Assembly: GCA_051252415.1 (NCBI GenBank) | Contig: JBPOGA010000008.1 | Coordinates: 62,001 to 126,000 of the forward strand | Origin: JBPOFY01 sp051252415 | Lineage (GTDB): Bacteria; Verrucomicrobiota; Verrucomicrobiia; Opitutales; Coraliomargaritaceae | DNA: 64,000 nt | Reading direction: 5' to 3' | Shown: positions 42,099-50,792 of the stretch, in pieces | How positions within the stretch are numbered: the first letter of the stretch is position 1 | Layout of the letters: every line of letters begins with the position of its first letter | Position numbers and translations under genes: made by a program | The notes under the pieces: model-generated | What the model was told of the DNA's origin: nothing | Seen by the model: the letters and a program-made list of their open reading frames with translations, nothing else | The model's database searches: none

Positions 42099-43568
42099 CT
42101 ATCGCTTGATCGGCCAATCGTCCGTGCGGAAGGACGGCGCAGGCAGCCCCTCCTTATTTGTAAAGTTGGTCGAATCTGCGTTCCCCCAACCAAACCGAAC
42201 AGCAACCGGATTAGGGACTTCATCACTGCGAACTAATACAGTGATTCCATCGATCGCAGCGGTGGCGGGATGAAATACCTGATCCTTTCCTGCGATGGTG
42301 AAATCGGTAAGCTCACCACCGTCGCTCGTCGTGAGTCCTCCGCCGACACTCTCAAAGCCAAGTCGTATTTGTGAGCGCTCAACACGGTGAACTTTATAGT
42401 GTGGTCCTGAATCAACCAAGTCTGTGCGACCATAGTCCCGCGCGAGAGCCAAGCGAGCCAGACGCTCACCAACAGGCTTCTTAGGCTTCGGGTGGATGTC
42501 ATTCACCTCGCCAATATCCATGGTTGAAATCATACCCGTATTAGGAACAGACAAAGCCATCGTTTGTGCCTCACGCAAGAAAGCCGCAGGGATCTTGTTT
42601 TGCTTATAAGCGAAGGGCGCAATCTGAACGTAGTAGAAAGGAAAATCGCCCTGCCCCCAGCGCGCTCGCCAGTCATTGATCATGGCAGGAAAGAGACTGC
42701 GATATGCCACAGGTTCATCCACATTTGATTCACCTTGATACCAGATCACTCCACGAAAACTAAAAGGAATGAGCGGCTGAATCATGTGGTTATAAAGAAC
42801 CGTCGGCGAACGTTGATTCAGCCCTTTCGGCAGCTCTTTTTTAGTGTAAGTCAATCCCGACTCCTCGTGCCACTTTGTATAATTCTTTGTTTTACCGACG
42901 TAGTCAGAAAGTTCCTTTTCAAGCACCTCAGAACTCGTCCAAGCTTCGACAGAGGAACCTCCCCAGTTCGTAGAGATTAATCCGATCGGCACATCTAGTT
43001 CCTGATGAAGGCGCGATCCGAAGAAGTAAGCGACTGCACTAAAATTCAAAGCAGTCTGCGGATTGCAAGTAGACCACTTTGCTTTCACATCTTCCTGCGG
43101 CTCTAGAGCGAGCACTTGTGGCACCGCACAAAAACGAATTTGCGGATATTTCGCCTTTTGCACCTCTTCTTTGAAATGATCGACGCCGAAGCCTCTCAAC
43201 TTCCACTGCATATTCGACTGGCCGCTACAAATCCACACTTCACCAGATAGAACATTCTGCAATTGTATGGCCTCATCACCACTCATGACCTCTATTTGAA
43301 ATGGGCCACCCGCTTTCGGCGTGCGGATACGCGTGCGCCATTTACCATCACCGTCGACCTTAGCCTCGACGACTGAACGCCGATTCCAAGAGGATGTAAT
43401 CTTAACGGTCTCCCCCGCAGTGCCCTGCCCCCAGATCGCGGCATCAGTATTTTGCTGAAGGACCATTTGGTCGCCAAAAATACCAGCAAGTTTTAAGGCC
43501 TGATCCGCCGCATGACAGATGCAAGATAAGAGACAAAAAGTGAGGAGGGTTATAATGAAGCGTCTCAT
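42099..43568 (-). CDS. sialate O-acetylesterase-like SGNH hydrolase
   Basis: 489 aa with a signal peptide (about 1-20). The N-terminal part, LAGIFGDQMVLQQ ... AAIWGQGTAGETVKI, is standard for the DUF303/sialate O-acetylesterase family. The nucleophile is Ser118 in CSGQSNMQW. GLISTNWGGSSVEAW and GVIWYQGESNVD carry the oxyanion-hole Gly and Asn, and DIHPKPKKPVGERLA the catalytic Asp-His. It should remove O-acetyl groups from sialic acids or from acetylated plant or algal polysaccharides; in bacteria such as this the latter is more likely (inference). Signal peptide and neighbours point to periplasmic polysaccharide processing. Confidence 0.88.
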   Translation of the reverse strand: MRRFIITLLTFCLLSCICHAADQALKLAGIFGDQMVLQQNTDAAIWGQGTAGETVKITSSWNRRSVVEAKVDGDGKWRTRIRTPKAGGPFQIEVMSGDEAIQLQNVLSGEVWICSGQSNMQWKLRGFGVDHFKEEVQKAKYPQIRFCAVPQVLALEPQEDVKAKWSTCNPQTALNFSAVAYFFGSRLHQELDVPIGLISTNWGGSSVEAWTSSEVLEKELSDYVGKTKNYTKWHEESGLTYTKKELPKGLNQRSPTVLYNHMIQPLIPFSFRGVIWYQGESNVDEPVAYRSLFPAMINDWRARWGQGDFPFYYVQIAPFAYKQNKIPAAFLREAQTMALSVPNTGMISTMDIGEVNDIHPKPKKPVGERLARLALARDYGRTDLVDSGPHYKVHRVERSQIRLGFESVGGGLTTSDGGELTDFTIAGKDQVFHPATAAIDGITVLVRSDEVPNPVAVRFGWGNADSTNFTNKEGLPAPSFRTDDWPIKR

Positions 43569-43670
43569 AATATTTTCTACGGGTGACTGGTCTTAATCAT
43601 TTTAACACAAAACGTGAACTAGTTCTATACACACCTAGCGGAACTACAGATCACATTGAAGGTGCTATCA

Positions 43671-44399
43671 TCATTTCTGCTTAATGGTGATAGCGTCTGC
43701 GCCTCTAGACCATTTCAGATCAAAATCCTTGCAGATAGTATCCAACAGTTTTCGCATGGAAATATCTTTGAATTCATAGCTCATCGATTTGGAAACATTA
43801 GCTGGGTTAAATAATGGCACGATATTAAGACCTTTACCATCTGATGAAGCTTCAACCGACTCTTCTGATAACGCTCCAATAATCTTCATGATATCCGCAT
43901 TTTTTACCATGAATTCGTGGACAATCATTTTCTCCAAATCGACACGAGCTGACCTTTCCTCCCGAACACGTAGTTTGCGTTTAGCAGCTCTAAACTCTTC
44001 CTCGAGCGCAATCCTCTCTTCCCACATCTGCAAGTATGCTGGCTTAAGCTCTGAGTGCTGACTAAAAACAATGATCCGACCTTCATCATAAATCCAATAT
44101 GAGCCTGTTGATTGCACAACCATTTCAATGACCTTTTGGACTTCTAAGTTTCTTAAACTTATCTTGGCGCTACGCTTTTTCACACCATCGGCTAATAGCA
44201 TTGTGACTCCATAGGATTTCATGTCGTTGGCAAAATCTTCTAGCGTTCGTCCTTCAAGCTTCAGGAGGGGAATAACCTGGCTCCCCTCTGAAGACTCGAG
44301 TCGGTATTTACTGAGATCGCGCTCGATGGACTCCACGGATCTCGAATAAGCTGGCGTGGCCATCAAAATGACCAGAATTAAGGAAACACAAACTCGCAT
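43671..44399 (-). CDS. secreted protein with two STN/secretin-N-like domains
   Basis: 242 aa with a signal peptide (about 1-19). The first STN-like unit is LEGRTLEDFANDMKSYGVTMLL with KISLRNLEVQKVIEMVVQSTGSYWIYDEGRIIVF. A basic coiled-coil linker follows (EERIALEEEFRAAKRKLRVREE). The second unit is SMSYEFKDISMRKLLDTICKDFDLKWSRGADAITI. Such beta-alpha-beta domains stand at the start of secretins, FecA-type receptors and FecR. Here no secretin or barrel follows, so it is a stand-alone protein. Perhaps an accessory of a type II secretion or pilus secretin encoded elsewhere (inference). Confidence 0.65.
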   Translation of the reverse strand: MRVCVSLILVILMATPAYSRSVESIERDLSKYRLESSEGSQVIPLLKLEGRTLEDFANDMKSYGVTMLLADGVKKRSAKISLRNLEVQKVIEMVVQSTGSYWIYDEGRIIVFSQHSELKPAYLQMWEERIALEEEFRAAKRKLRVREERSARVDLEKMIVHEFMVKNADIMKIIGALSEESVEASSDGKGLNIVPLFNPANVSKSMSYEFKDISMRKLLDTICKDFDLKWSRGADAITIKQK

Positions 44400-44763
44400 G
44401 GCACCACGACAAGGTAGTCACAGATTATGGTCAAACGTGAACAACGCTCAGTTAAAGAGACAAAGCGACGAGTTCTAGAGCATTTTGCGTTTAATCTGAC
44501 TTCTTTCGATGTAGCCGCCTCACTCTGTAAGGCGTTCGTTGGCTTTCGAGAGTAAGAAGTGAACACGGCACAGATCCGTCGTCGCCTACGGCTATGCCGA
44601 ACGCAGGTGCCGTGGCTACAATGCTCGAGTCTTATTTTATGCAGGATGCGCTAATCCCCCCTCAGAACTCTAGAACCTTGCAAAGAGACACGTAAAAAAC
44701 CGAGCCACTCTTAGATATAGATAACAAAAACTTTCCGACGCGCGTGTATCTAACCGAAGCGCC
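44400..44763. repeat. 364-bp gap with an inverted repeat
   Basis: No gene seen. CACGGCAC (44564-44571) and GTGCCGTG (44607-44614) form a perfect 8-bp stem around a 35-bp GC-rich loop, unlike the AT-richer surroundings. It looks like another interspersed palindromic repeat. The rest shows nothing clear and should contain the promoter of the STN-like gene. Confidence 0.5.
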
Positions 44764-45693
44764 TTACATGCCGATGCCAGAAAGCAATTTTTCTCGGCTA
44801 CGATAAGTTGCCCAGTCTGATTGCTGATGCGGTTGAAGGATTTGTTCGATCGCAGCAGATCTCTGCTCTTGGTCTAAAGGACTATTATCACTGGCCACTG
44901 TATCACCCGTCGCGATCTGCATTTCGGGCGTATATGCTTTCGAGCTGCGTGAGAGCACTACGTAAATTTCATCCTGTTGCTGTTCGCTGAGATCTGGAAT
45001 CGTTGAATTGATACGGTCCAGCGCGTTGGCGGCTTCTGAATCAACTTTTTGCACACGTTGCTCCAAACGCTCACGCTCATACTGCTCCAGTTGTTCTGAA
45101 TCTAAATGGTTGGCATAGATTCCATCCACTTCGGGGTCTTCAATATTTTCAAGATCAGCCATCTGGTTGAACAGAGAGAACATCGAGGTTTCATCGTCCT
45201 TTAACTGATCAATGAACTTCTCGGCTCGCTGTTCCGCAAGCGCATCGAGCTCTCGCTTCAAAAGCGCTTGCTGATCGGGGCTTAAATCGAGCGTTGTGCT
45301 CCAAAAACTGAGTTCGAAATCTTCGCCTAAGTCACCATTGGCCATGCTCTTCTCCAGCTCTGGTAAAATGAGCCCTCGGAAAATTGGCTTGGAACGATCA
45401 ATTAACGAAGCGAGGTCACTGATTTGATTCTCAGACGCATTCTCTGGGTCTTTGATTTGCTGATACTTATTCTCGGCCATCGTCGCCATCGACAGTGTCG
45501 CTTCTAAACGTGAGACACGCCGTTGTGAAGCGGCTAACCGCGCCTTCAACTCAGAAACATCATCGGTCGCCAAGACGCCACTCACCTCACTTTGCTGCGA
45601 GGCAGTTCCAGGAGATTGCGAAAACATCGCGTAGGCAAAGATACCGACACCGACTCCGGCGACGAATAACATCGGGTTCAAAGGCTTCTTCAT
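44764..45693 (-). CDS. membrane-anchored coiled-coil protein, third gene of ABC operon
   Basis: 309 aa from MKKPLNPMLF. One membrane segment (about 8-26, PMLFVAGVGVGIFAYAMF) is followed by a coiled-coil (about 45-70, DDVSELKARLAASQRRVSRLEATLSMA) and a helical periplasmic part with a high content of Gln, Glu and Asp. SFWSTTLDLSPDQQALLKRELDALAEQRAEKFI resembles Spy/CpxP-like LTxxQ helical repeats, but I am unsure. It overlaps the permease stop by 4 bp (ATGA). The ABC operon context suggests a partner or adaptor of the transporter. Confidence 0.7.
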   Translation of the reverse strand: MKKPLNPMLFVAGVGVGIFAYAMFSQSPGTASQQSEVSGVLATDDVSELKARLAASQRRVSRLEATLSMATMAENKYQQIKDPENASENQISDLASLIDRSKPIFRGLILPELEKSMANGDLGEDFELSFWSTTLDLSPDQQALLKRELDALAEQRAEKFIDQLKDDETSMFSLFNQMADLENIEDPEVDGIYANHLDSEQLEQYERERLEQRVQKVDSEAANALDRINSTIPDLSEQQQDEIYVVLSRSSKAYTPEMQIATGDTVASDNSPLDQEQRSAAIEQILQPHQQSDWATYRSREKLLSGIGM

Positions 45694-47348
45694 ATTTCTT
45701 GATTCGGTTTTTGTTGAGTTTCGCCGCGAAGTTGACGGTGGTGTGCGCTCCATTTCTTAAAGAGAATAGGCAAACAACAGGCGTATAGTATGAGAGTATG
45801 CATAAAAGCATGTTTACTGACCAAACCGTCTTCCATCATGGACGTATCGACGCATGCTTCCGTTGAGAAAAAAGGCAGGGCGTATCCGGAGAGCATCATG
45901 ATGTATGTTGCAATACCCGTGAAGCTATCAGAGCTCGTAGCAAGAATGATCCCCAGAAACAACGCGACCAGCCAAATGAGGTTCAGAATAAATGCACCAC
46001 GCATCCCCCACACTTCGATTGCCATCTGGAAGTAGACCAGTGGCAGCGCAATGGAGAGTGCCATATACAACCAATAGAGCGGCTCAAGACTCCAGCGGAG
46101 ATACCAATGCGACTCATGCAGAACCTGAGTGAATAAACACCAGCCAACGACCCCGCAGAGAACAATCGCACAGCTGTGTAAGAGTGAGCTATATGCGTCG
46201 TCATTTAGACCCATTCGTTTTCTCTCGTATTTATATAAGCGTCGCCACCCTTTCATTTGCTTATCACGGTGTGGCGTCATCTGGCCGACTAGGATCATCG
46301 CTAACCCTAGAGTCAAAAAACCAAAAATGCCGGGTATCATTGCTGCCTCGTCGCCGTCTATATTTCGATCATGCGGAATCTCGAAGAAGTTCATCGACGC
46401 TTGAGAGGGAAAGATCCCTCCAGTATCGACCAGAGGAATCATACTCCCCACGATGATGACGAGTATGCCTGCATAGACCACAACTGTCGCATGCTTACCG
46501 AGAATGTGTAGGCTCTCTTGACGCCATTTGCGGTAAACGACCATCGCGAACACCCAAAAGAGAAGACTCTGAATGACGAGCGAAAATCCAATGATGGATA
46601 AATCGAAATTAAAGAAATCCACATAATCGACGCCTAAACTAGAGCGAGCAAAGTCAGGTAAGATCTTAGCCATTTCATAATAAACCGCAGGACGCACTGT
46701 GAGGTATTCGAAAAATACGTATCCCAGCCCCTTCATACTCGGGAGGACAAAATACAAAACAAACATAAGCGTCTGCGAAATGAAGCCTGCGAGAAAGCGC
46801 TTAGTCACCACCATCCCAGCCATGTATGCCGTCATGTGATAGAGCAGCACTGAAGTCGCAAATACGCTATAAATACCAACAAGTATCCGAAGCGGTATTT
46901 GCCCCTGAATCACAGTGAAAGCGAGAAAAGGCAAAGTGATGGCGAAGAGAAAATACTCTAGTATCGGCAGTCCAAACAAGTAGCCCACTATTTTTTGCAC
47001 AGGCGTCAGCGGGGCTAAGCGTTGGTAGTCCAAAACTCCTTCCATACCCTCACGCGTAATGCCTGAGGCGACCGAGAAAGAGCCCTTAAACATGAGAATC
47101 ACACACTGTATAATGAACAGCGGTATCAATGTCAGCTGCGCTGCTTCCATTCTTGTCATCTGCTGCATTCGCTGCGGCATCAGATAAGTCATACTATAGA
47201 TAAAGCCCGTCAGTATCAGAACGATCAATCCCCATGCGGCCAATGGCTTGAGCCGCAACTTGGAGCGGCAGTATCGGATGAAGATGGGGTTCGACCAGAA
47301 GGCGAGATCCTTGAGTCCAGACATCAATGCGTTGAATCCAGTTTTCAT
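45690..47348 (-). CDS. ABC transporter permease (ABC-2-like, large)
   Basis: 552 aa with about twelve hydrophobic segments. The N-terminal half has the ABC-2 pattern: MSGLKDLAFWSNPIFIRYCRSKLRLKPLAAWGL, then FSVASGITREGMEGVLDYQRLAPLTPVQKIVGYLFG, the usual coupling-helix region, then transmembrane pairs. Such permeases work with a single ATPase. It overlaps the ATPase gene by 4 bp and is overlapped by the coiled-coil gene by 4 bp, so the three are made together. The exported substrate is unknown. Confidence 0.85.
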   Translation of the reverse strand: MKTGFNALMSGLKDLAFWSNPIFIRYCRSKLRLKPLAAWGLIVLILTGFIYSMTYLMPQRMQQMTRMEAAQLTLIPLFIIQCVILMFKGSFSVASGITREGMEGVLDYQRLAPLTPVQKIVGYLFGLPILEYFLFAITLPFLAFTVIQGQIPLRILVGIYSVFATSVLLYHMTAYMAGMVVTKRFLAGFISQTLMFVLYFVLPSMKGLGYVFFEYLTVRPAVYYEMAKILPDFARSSLGVDYVDFFNFDLSIIGFSLVIQSLLFWVFAMVVYRKWRQESLHILGKHATVVVYAGILVIIVGSMIPLVDTGGIFPSQASMNFFEIPHDRNIDGDEAAMIPGIFGFLTLGLAMILVGQMTPHRDKQMKGWRRLYKYERKRMGLNDDAYSSLLHSCAIVLCGVVGWCLFTQVLHESHWYLRWSLEPLYWLYMALSIALPLVYFQMAIEVWGMRGAFILNLIWLVALFLGIILATSSDSFTGIATYIMMLSGYALPFFSTEACVDTSMMEDGLVSKHAFMHTLILYACCLPILFKKWSAHHRQLRGETQQKPNQEI

Positions 47349-48328
47349 GATGCGGGATTCAATGGTGGAGGTTGCGTTGAGACAGCCGGAGTCACATTAA
47401 GGCCTAAGACTATGTCCTCGATGTTGGTCTCTGTTTCTTCAAATGAGGTCACGGAAAAATCCTGTTGAATGATTTCTTTTAGGAGATCGACTTGATCTTG
47501 CGGGCTACCAGAAAATTTAAAACGAACTTCCGACTGCTGGGTTTCGAGGTCGAGCACACCCTCTCTCTCATTTAGAAATGCAGTCAGCGGTTCGTTAGCA
47601 CCGAGGGTTTTGATGCGTATGAGCCGGAAACTGTGATCCTTTGTCATCCGCTTAATGACTTCACGCGTCGGACCATGATCGAGCAACTCGCCGTGATTAA
47701 GGATGCCAATGTGACTACAGATGTTCGTCAGCTCAGACAAAATATGAGAGCTGATTAATACTGCGACACCTTGACTCGAAAGTTGCTGGATCGTATCGCG
47801 CAGTCGCACACGTGAGAGCGGATCCATACCACTCGCCGGTTCATCGAGCAGCAACACTCGCGGGGAATGCAGTAGGCACTTCGCAAGCACAACACGCTGA
47901 GTCATCCCACGAGATAGAGATTTGCACATTGCGTCTCGCTTACCGGTGAGATCGACCAGCTCAAGGCATTCTTCAATACGCTGACGACGTGCCTCCTTGC
48001 TGAGCCCATACGCATGTGCAAAACAATCCATAAACTCCCACACCTTTAGATCCGTCGGAACAGGCGCAAGATCCTGCATATAACCCATCACTCGACGCGC
48101 CTCTTCAGGCTGCTCTGCAATGTCGACACCATCGAGATAGACTTCGCCGTATGTCGGCTCAAGTAAGGTAGCGAGCACTTTAAAGGTGCTGGTCTTACCA
48201 GCGCCGTTGGGCCCAATTAATCCGAACACTTGCCCAGGGTAGATCTCAAGATCAAGGCTCTTCACCGCAGTGAACGACTCATAGTCCACCCGCATTTCCT
48301 TGATGCTTATGGCTGCTTTGGGATTCAT
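47345..48328 (-). CDS. ABC transporter ATP-binding protein
   Basis: 327 aa. Walker A GPNGAGKTSTFK, Q-loop YMQDLAPVPTDLKVWEFM, signature LSRGMTQRV, Walker B RVLLLDEPASGMDP and the H-loop ISSHIL are all present. The C-terminal ~90 residues form the regulatory extension usual for the CcmA/NatA-like group (FRLIRIKTLGANEPL). I chose the start ATG at 48328; a GTG four codons earlier is possible. First gene of the three-gene exporter operon. Confidence 0.93.
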   Translation of the reverse strand: MNPKAAISIKEMRVDYESFTAVKSLDLEIYPGQVFGLIGPNGAGKTSTFKVLATLLEPTYGEVYLDGVDIAEQPEEARRVMGYMQDLAPVPTDLKVWEFMDCFAHAYGLSKEARRQRIEECLELVDLTGKRDAMCKSLSRGMTQRVVLAKCLLHSPRVLLLDEPASGMDPLSRVRLRDTIQQLSSQGVAVLISSHILSELTNICSHIGILNHGELLDHGPTREVIKRMTKDHSFRLIRIKTLGANEPLTAFLNEREGVLDLETQQSEVRFKFSGSPQDQVDLLKEIIQQDFSVTSFEETETNIEDIVLGLNVTPAVSTQPPPLNPAS

Positions 48329-48712
48329 AGAAGTGAGCACAGAGGATACAACATACTGAATTTACGGGTAATCAAGGCTACAAAGAATGAACTTTTAATA
48401 AGATAACATGAGGACAATTGCTTCTTCAATGTGTGCTGAATAACACTATAACACTACCTGATACGGTTAAACCTAAAGTAACACTTACAAACAAACCGAA
48501 CTATCTACTGACATCAAAGGCTGGGACGCCTAGGGGCAGACGTCCCGACCAAATACTCTCATAAGAGCATCCAGGTCGCTTTTTCAATGAGCGCCTCCTT
48601 CGGAACATGATGGACAAAAGATAACTGGGCGTCAGGTTCAGCCAACTTCACACAATGCACACATTCTCTCGGCAATCATTATATTTCTGAGAAATAGAAT
48701 CGGAGGTAATCG
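48329..48712. other. 384-bp gap upstream of the ABC operon
   Basis: No gene. It contains a short imperfect dyad (GGGACG ... CGTCCC, 48524-48547) and otherwise AT-rich sequence; it presumably holds the promoter of the ABC operon and that of the 49-aa gene. Confidence 0.4.
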
Positions 48713-48862
48713 ATGGATTGGGATACATGTAACCATAAGAAATTAAATCAGTTTAAAGCAGAGGCCAAACGCTGGAAGACGGACGATCAGGCTCCAAATT
48801 CAAACGCAGAAAAGAAGAAGAAACGGACTCAGCCAGCGAAGCGAAAAAAGAAAGGCAAGTGA
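48713..48862 (+). CDS. 49-aa Lys-rich protein with strong ribosome binding site
   Basis: A 49-codon frame, MDWDTCNHKKLNQFKAEAKR onward, ending in a very basic tail (EKKKKRTQPAKRKKKGK). The perfect GGAGGT six bases before the ATG is among the best Shine-Dalgarno sites in the window and is the main evidence that it is real. The N-terminal part with Cys6 and His8 and the basic tail suggest a nucleic-acid-binding protein (inference). No family recognised. Confidence 0.65.
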   Translation: MDWDTCNHKKLNQFKAEAKRWKTDDQAPNSNAEKKKKRTQPAKRKKKGK

Positions 48863-49012
48863 GCCATAATTTGACACACGAAGAGCCCCACGCAGTGAGG
48901 GATCATCTTTGACATCATCATCGACTTGAATTCTACTCAGCTGGGTTGCTCTCTCAATATTCCCAAGTTAGATATGAGAAATGCACTTTCACTTTAATTT
49001 GCTGATAAATCT

Positions 49013-49744
49013 ATGAAAATACTGCGCATCCCCCTGTTCTTATTACTAAGTGTTTCACTCGCCAATGCTGAAGATTTTCGAACTTGGGACACCATAGGCG
49101 GAGGCAGTTTTGAGGCGAAGTTAAATGCCGTGGGCAACACGACCATCACTATTGAAAATCGAGAAGGCAGCATCGTTGAGTTTCCTCTTTCGGACCTCAA
49201 GCCATCCAGCCAAAAGTTTGCTAAAAATTGGCAAACTGAACAATCATCCACTGGCAATACCTCATCCGTGGCGAATCCAGAAAATCGCAGTGACTTTGCC
49301 AATCTGGTTTATAAAAACCTCGTTTATTCTAAGGGAAAACGTCTTGCCCGCTTTACAGCAGATCCGAGTGATCAACCGCAATATTTCGCATTTTACCGCT
49401 CAGCACTTTGGTGCCCTCCTTGCCGAACGTTCACACCAAATTTAGTCAAATTTTACGATAAACAAAAAAGTACAGGTGCCGCGTTTGAACTCGTTTTCAT
49501 TAGTAGCGATAAAAGCGAAGATTCAATGGCTGAGTATATGAATGATTACAACATGCAGTGGCCTGCATTTCCCCACGGGAAAAATAAGAATATCGTTCAG
49601 TCAAACGGCGGCGGCATACCCAACCTCATCATTACCGATGCCGAAGGAAATAAACTACTAGACAGCTACGACGAATCTGGAAAATACATCGGCCCTTCTG
49701 CTGTCATGGAGAAGTTCGAAAAAATGCTTCAAGCGACCTTGTAA
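49013..49744 (+). CDS. exported SHD1-like domain / thioredoxin-fold protein
   Basis: 243 aa. A signal peptide (about 1-19, PLFLLLSVSLANA) is followed by an SHD1-like beta domain (RTWDTIGGGSFEAKLNAV ... SIVEFPLSDLKPSSQKFAKNW, about 22-75). A nucleoredoxin/TlpA-like thioredoxin fold comes next, with the active site SALWCPPCRTFTPNL (WCPPC), FISSDKSEDSMAEYM, the cis-Pro region GGGIPNLIITDAEG, and a closing helix. The two cysteines should make it a periplasmic disulfide reductase or oxidase. The fusion of an SHD1-like domain with a thioredoxin is characteristic of planctomycetes/verrucomicrobia. Confidence 0.85.
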   Translation: MKILRIPLFLLLSVSLANAEDFRTWDTIGGGSFEAKLNAVGNTTITIENREGSIVEFPLSDLKPSSQKFAKNWQTEQSSTGNTSSVANPENRSDFANLVYKNLVYSKGKRLARFTADPSDQPQYFAFYRSALWCPPCRTFTPNLVKFYDKQKSTGAAFELVFISSDKSEDSMAEYMNDYNMQWPAFPHGKNKNIVQSNGGGIPNLIITDAEGNKLLDSYDESGKYIGPSAVMEKFEKMLQATL

Positions 49745-49787
49745 CTTTTCCCATTACAGTCGTAACGATGTGCAATAGCGAACAACT

Positions 49788-50690
49788 CTATGCTTCGTTC
49801 TCGCCTGGCACAATCCTAGTGCCCCATGTCTTGATCCCAGGCAGCTTTTTATACAGCAGCCAATGATATAATCGGCGTGGTATAATTCGGCTAAAGACAC
49901 TAAAGAATTTAGCATCGAAACTCGCGGGCGCTCGGAGTGGTGGATGTTTCTGCTCCATTACACGAATGATTTTCTTGGCAATACTCTCAGGAGTCGCACG
50001 CGCACTGTTCATGAGCTTGGCAATAAAGCGGCTCATATGGTAGTAGTAGTTTGCGTAACGACCTTTGGTTTCGATCGCTTCGCGGGCGGCCTTGCTCAAA
50101 TAGACATTCTTAAAAGAATCAGAACGCACAAAGCCTGGTTGCAATAAAGTGACAGATACATTCCACGGGCGCATCTCATAATAGAGCGCTTCCGAAAAGC
50201 CCTCGAGTGCGAACTTAGACGCACTATAGAGTCCCATCGTCGGCATCGCCATCATGCCACCAACCGAAGAGACGTTTATGATGCGACCTGAGCGTTTTTG
50301 ACGCATGCTGGGCAAGCAGAGCCGAGCCAGATGCATCGGGGCAAAGACATTGGTCTCAAATTGTAAATGCACATCTTCTTCGACGAAATGCTCAACCACG
50401 GATCGGAAACTAATACCTGCATTATTAATCAAGATATCCACCCCACCCCAACTAGCTTCAATCTCTTCAATGACCGCGTCGCACTCTTCAGGCTTGGTAA
50501 GATCAAGAGGAAGTATGCGCAAATCATCAGACTCAGATATACCCATCTCATTGAACCGAGCCAATGACTGCTGGCGTGCACTGGCGACAAGTCGATACTT
50601 TTGCGGTGTTTGCAGAAGTTGCTGCAACAAAGCCAATCCAATTCCTGAACTGGCTCCCGTAATCAGAACAACTTTTTTTCCAGATGGCAT
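49788..50690 (-). CDS. short-chain dehydrogenase/reductase
   Basis: 300 aa. Classical SDR with cofactor motif TGASSGIGLALL (TGxxxGxG), NNAGISF, catalytic Ser in INVSSVGGM and YSASKFALEGF (YxxxK). A C-terminal extension of about 50 residues (VFSRIIPRRLYHWLLYKKLPGI) suggests membrane association, as in SDRs of the lipid and sterol group. NAD(P)-dependent oxidoreductase; substrate unknown. Apparently monocistronic. Confidence 0.92.
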   Translation of the reverse strand: MPSGKKVVLITGASSGIGLALLQQLLQTPQKYRLVASARQQSLARFNEMGISESDDLRILPLDLTKPEECDAVIEEIEASWGGVDILINNAGISFRSVVEHFVEEDVHLQFETNVFAPMHLARLCLPSMRQKRSGRIINVSSVGGMMAMPTMGLYSASKFALEGFSEALYYEMRPWNVSVTLLQPGFVRSDSFKNVYLSKAAREAIETKGRYANYYYHMSRFIAKLMNSARATPESIAKKIIRVMEQKHPPLRAPASFDAKFFSVFSRIIPRRLYHWLLYKKLPGIKTWGTRIVPGENEA

Positions 50691-50792
50691 ATATTGAGGT
50701 AAAGATTATCTATACGACCTTGCCTTGTCAACGAAGTGGAAGCTCGTGAGCTTTTCTTGCATATAGATCAGGCACAAATATGTTGCACATAC

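Noticed and set aside
42089..42226. N-terminal 46 residues of the long lipoprotein frame
   Set aside because: They lie within the esterase gene on the same strand in another frame; the lipoprotein signal begins at the GTG at 42088.
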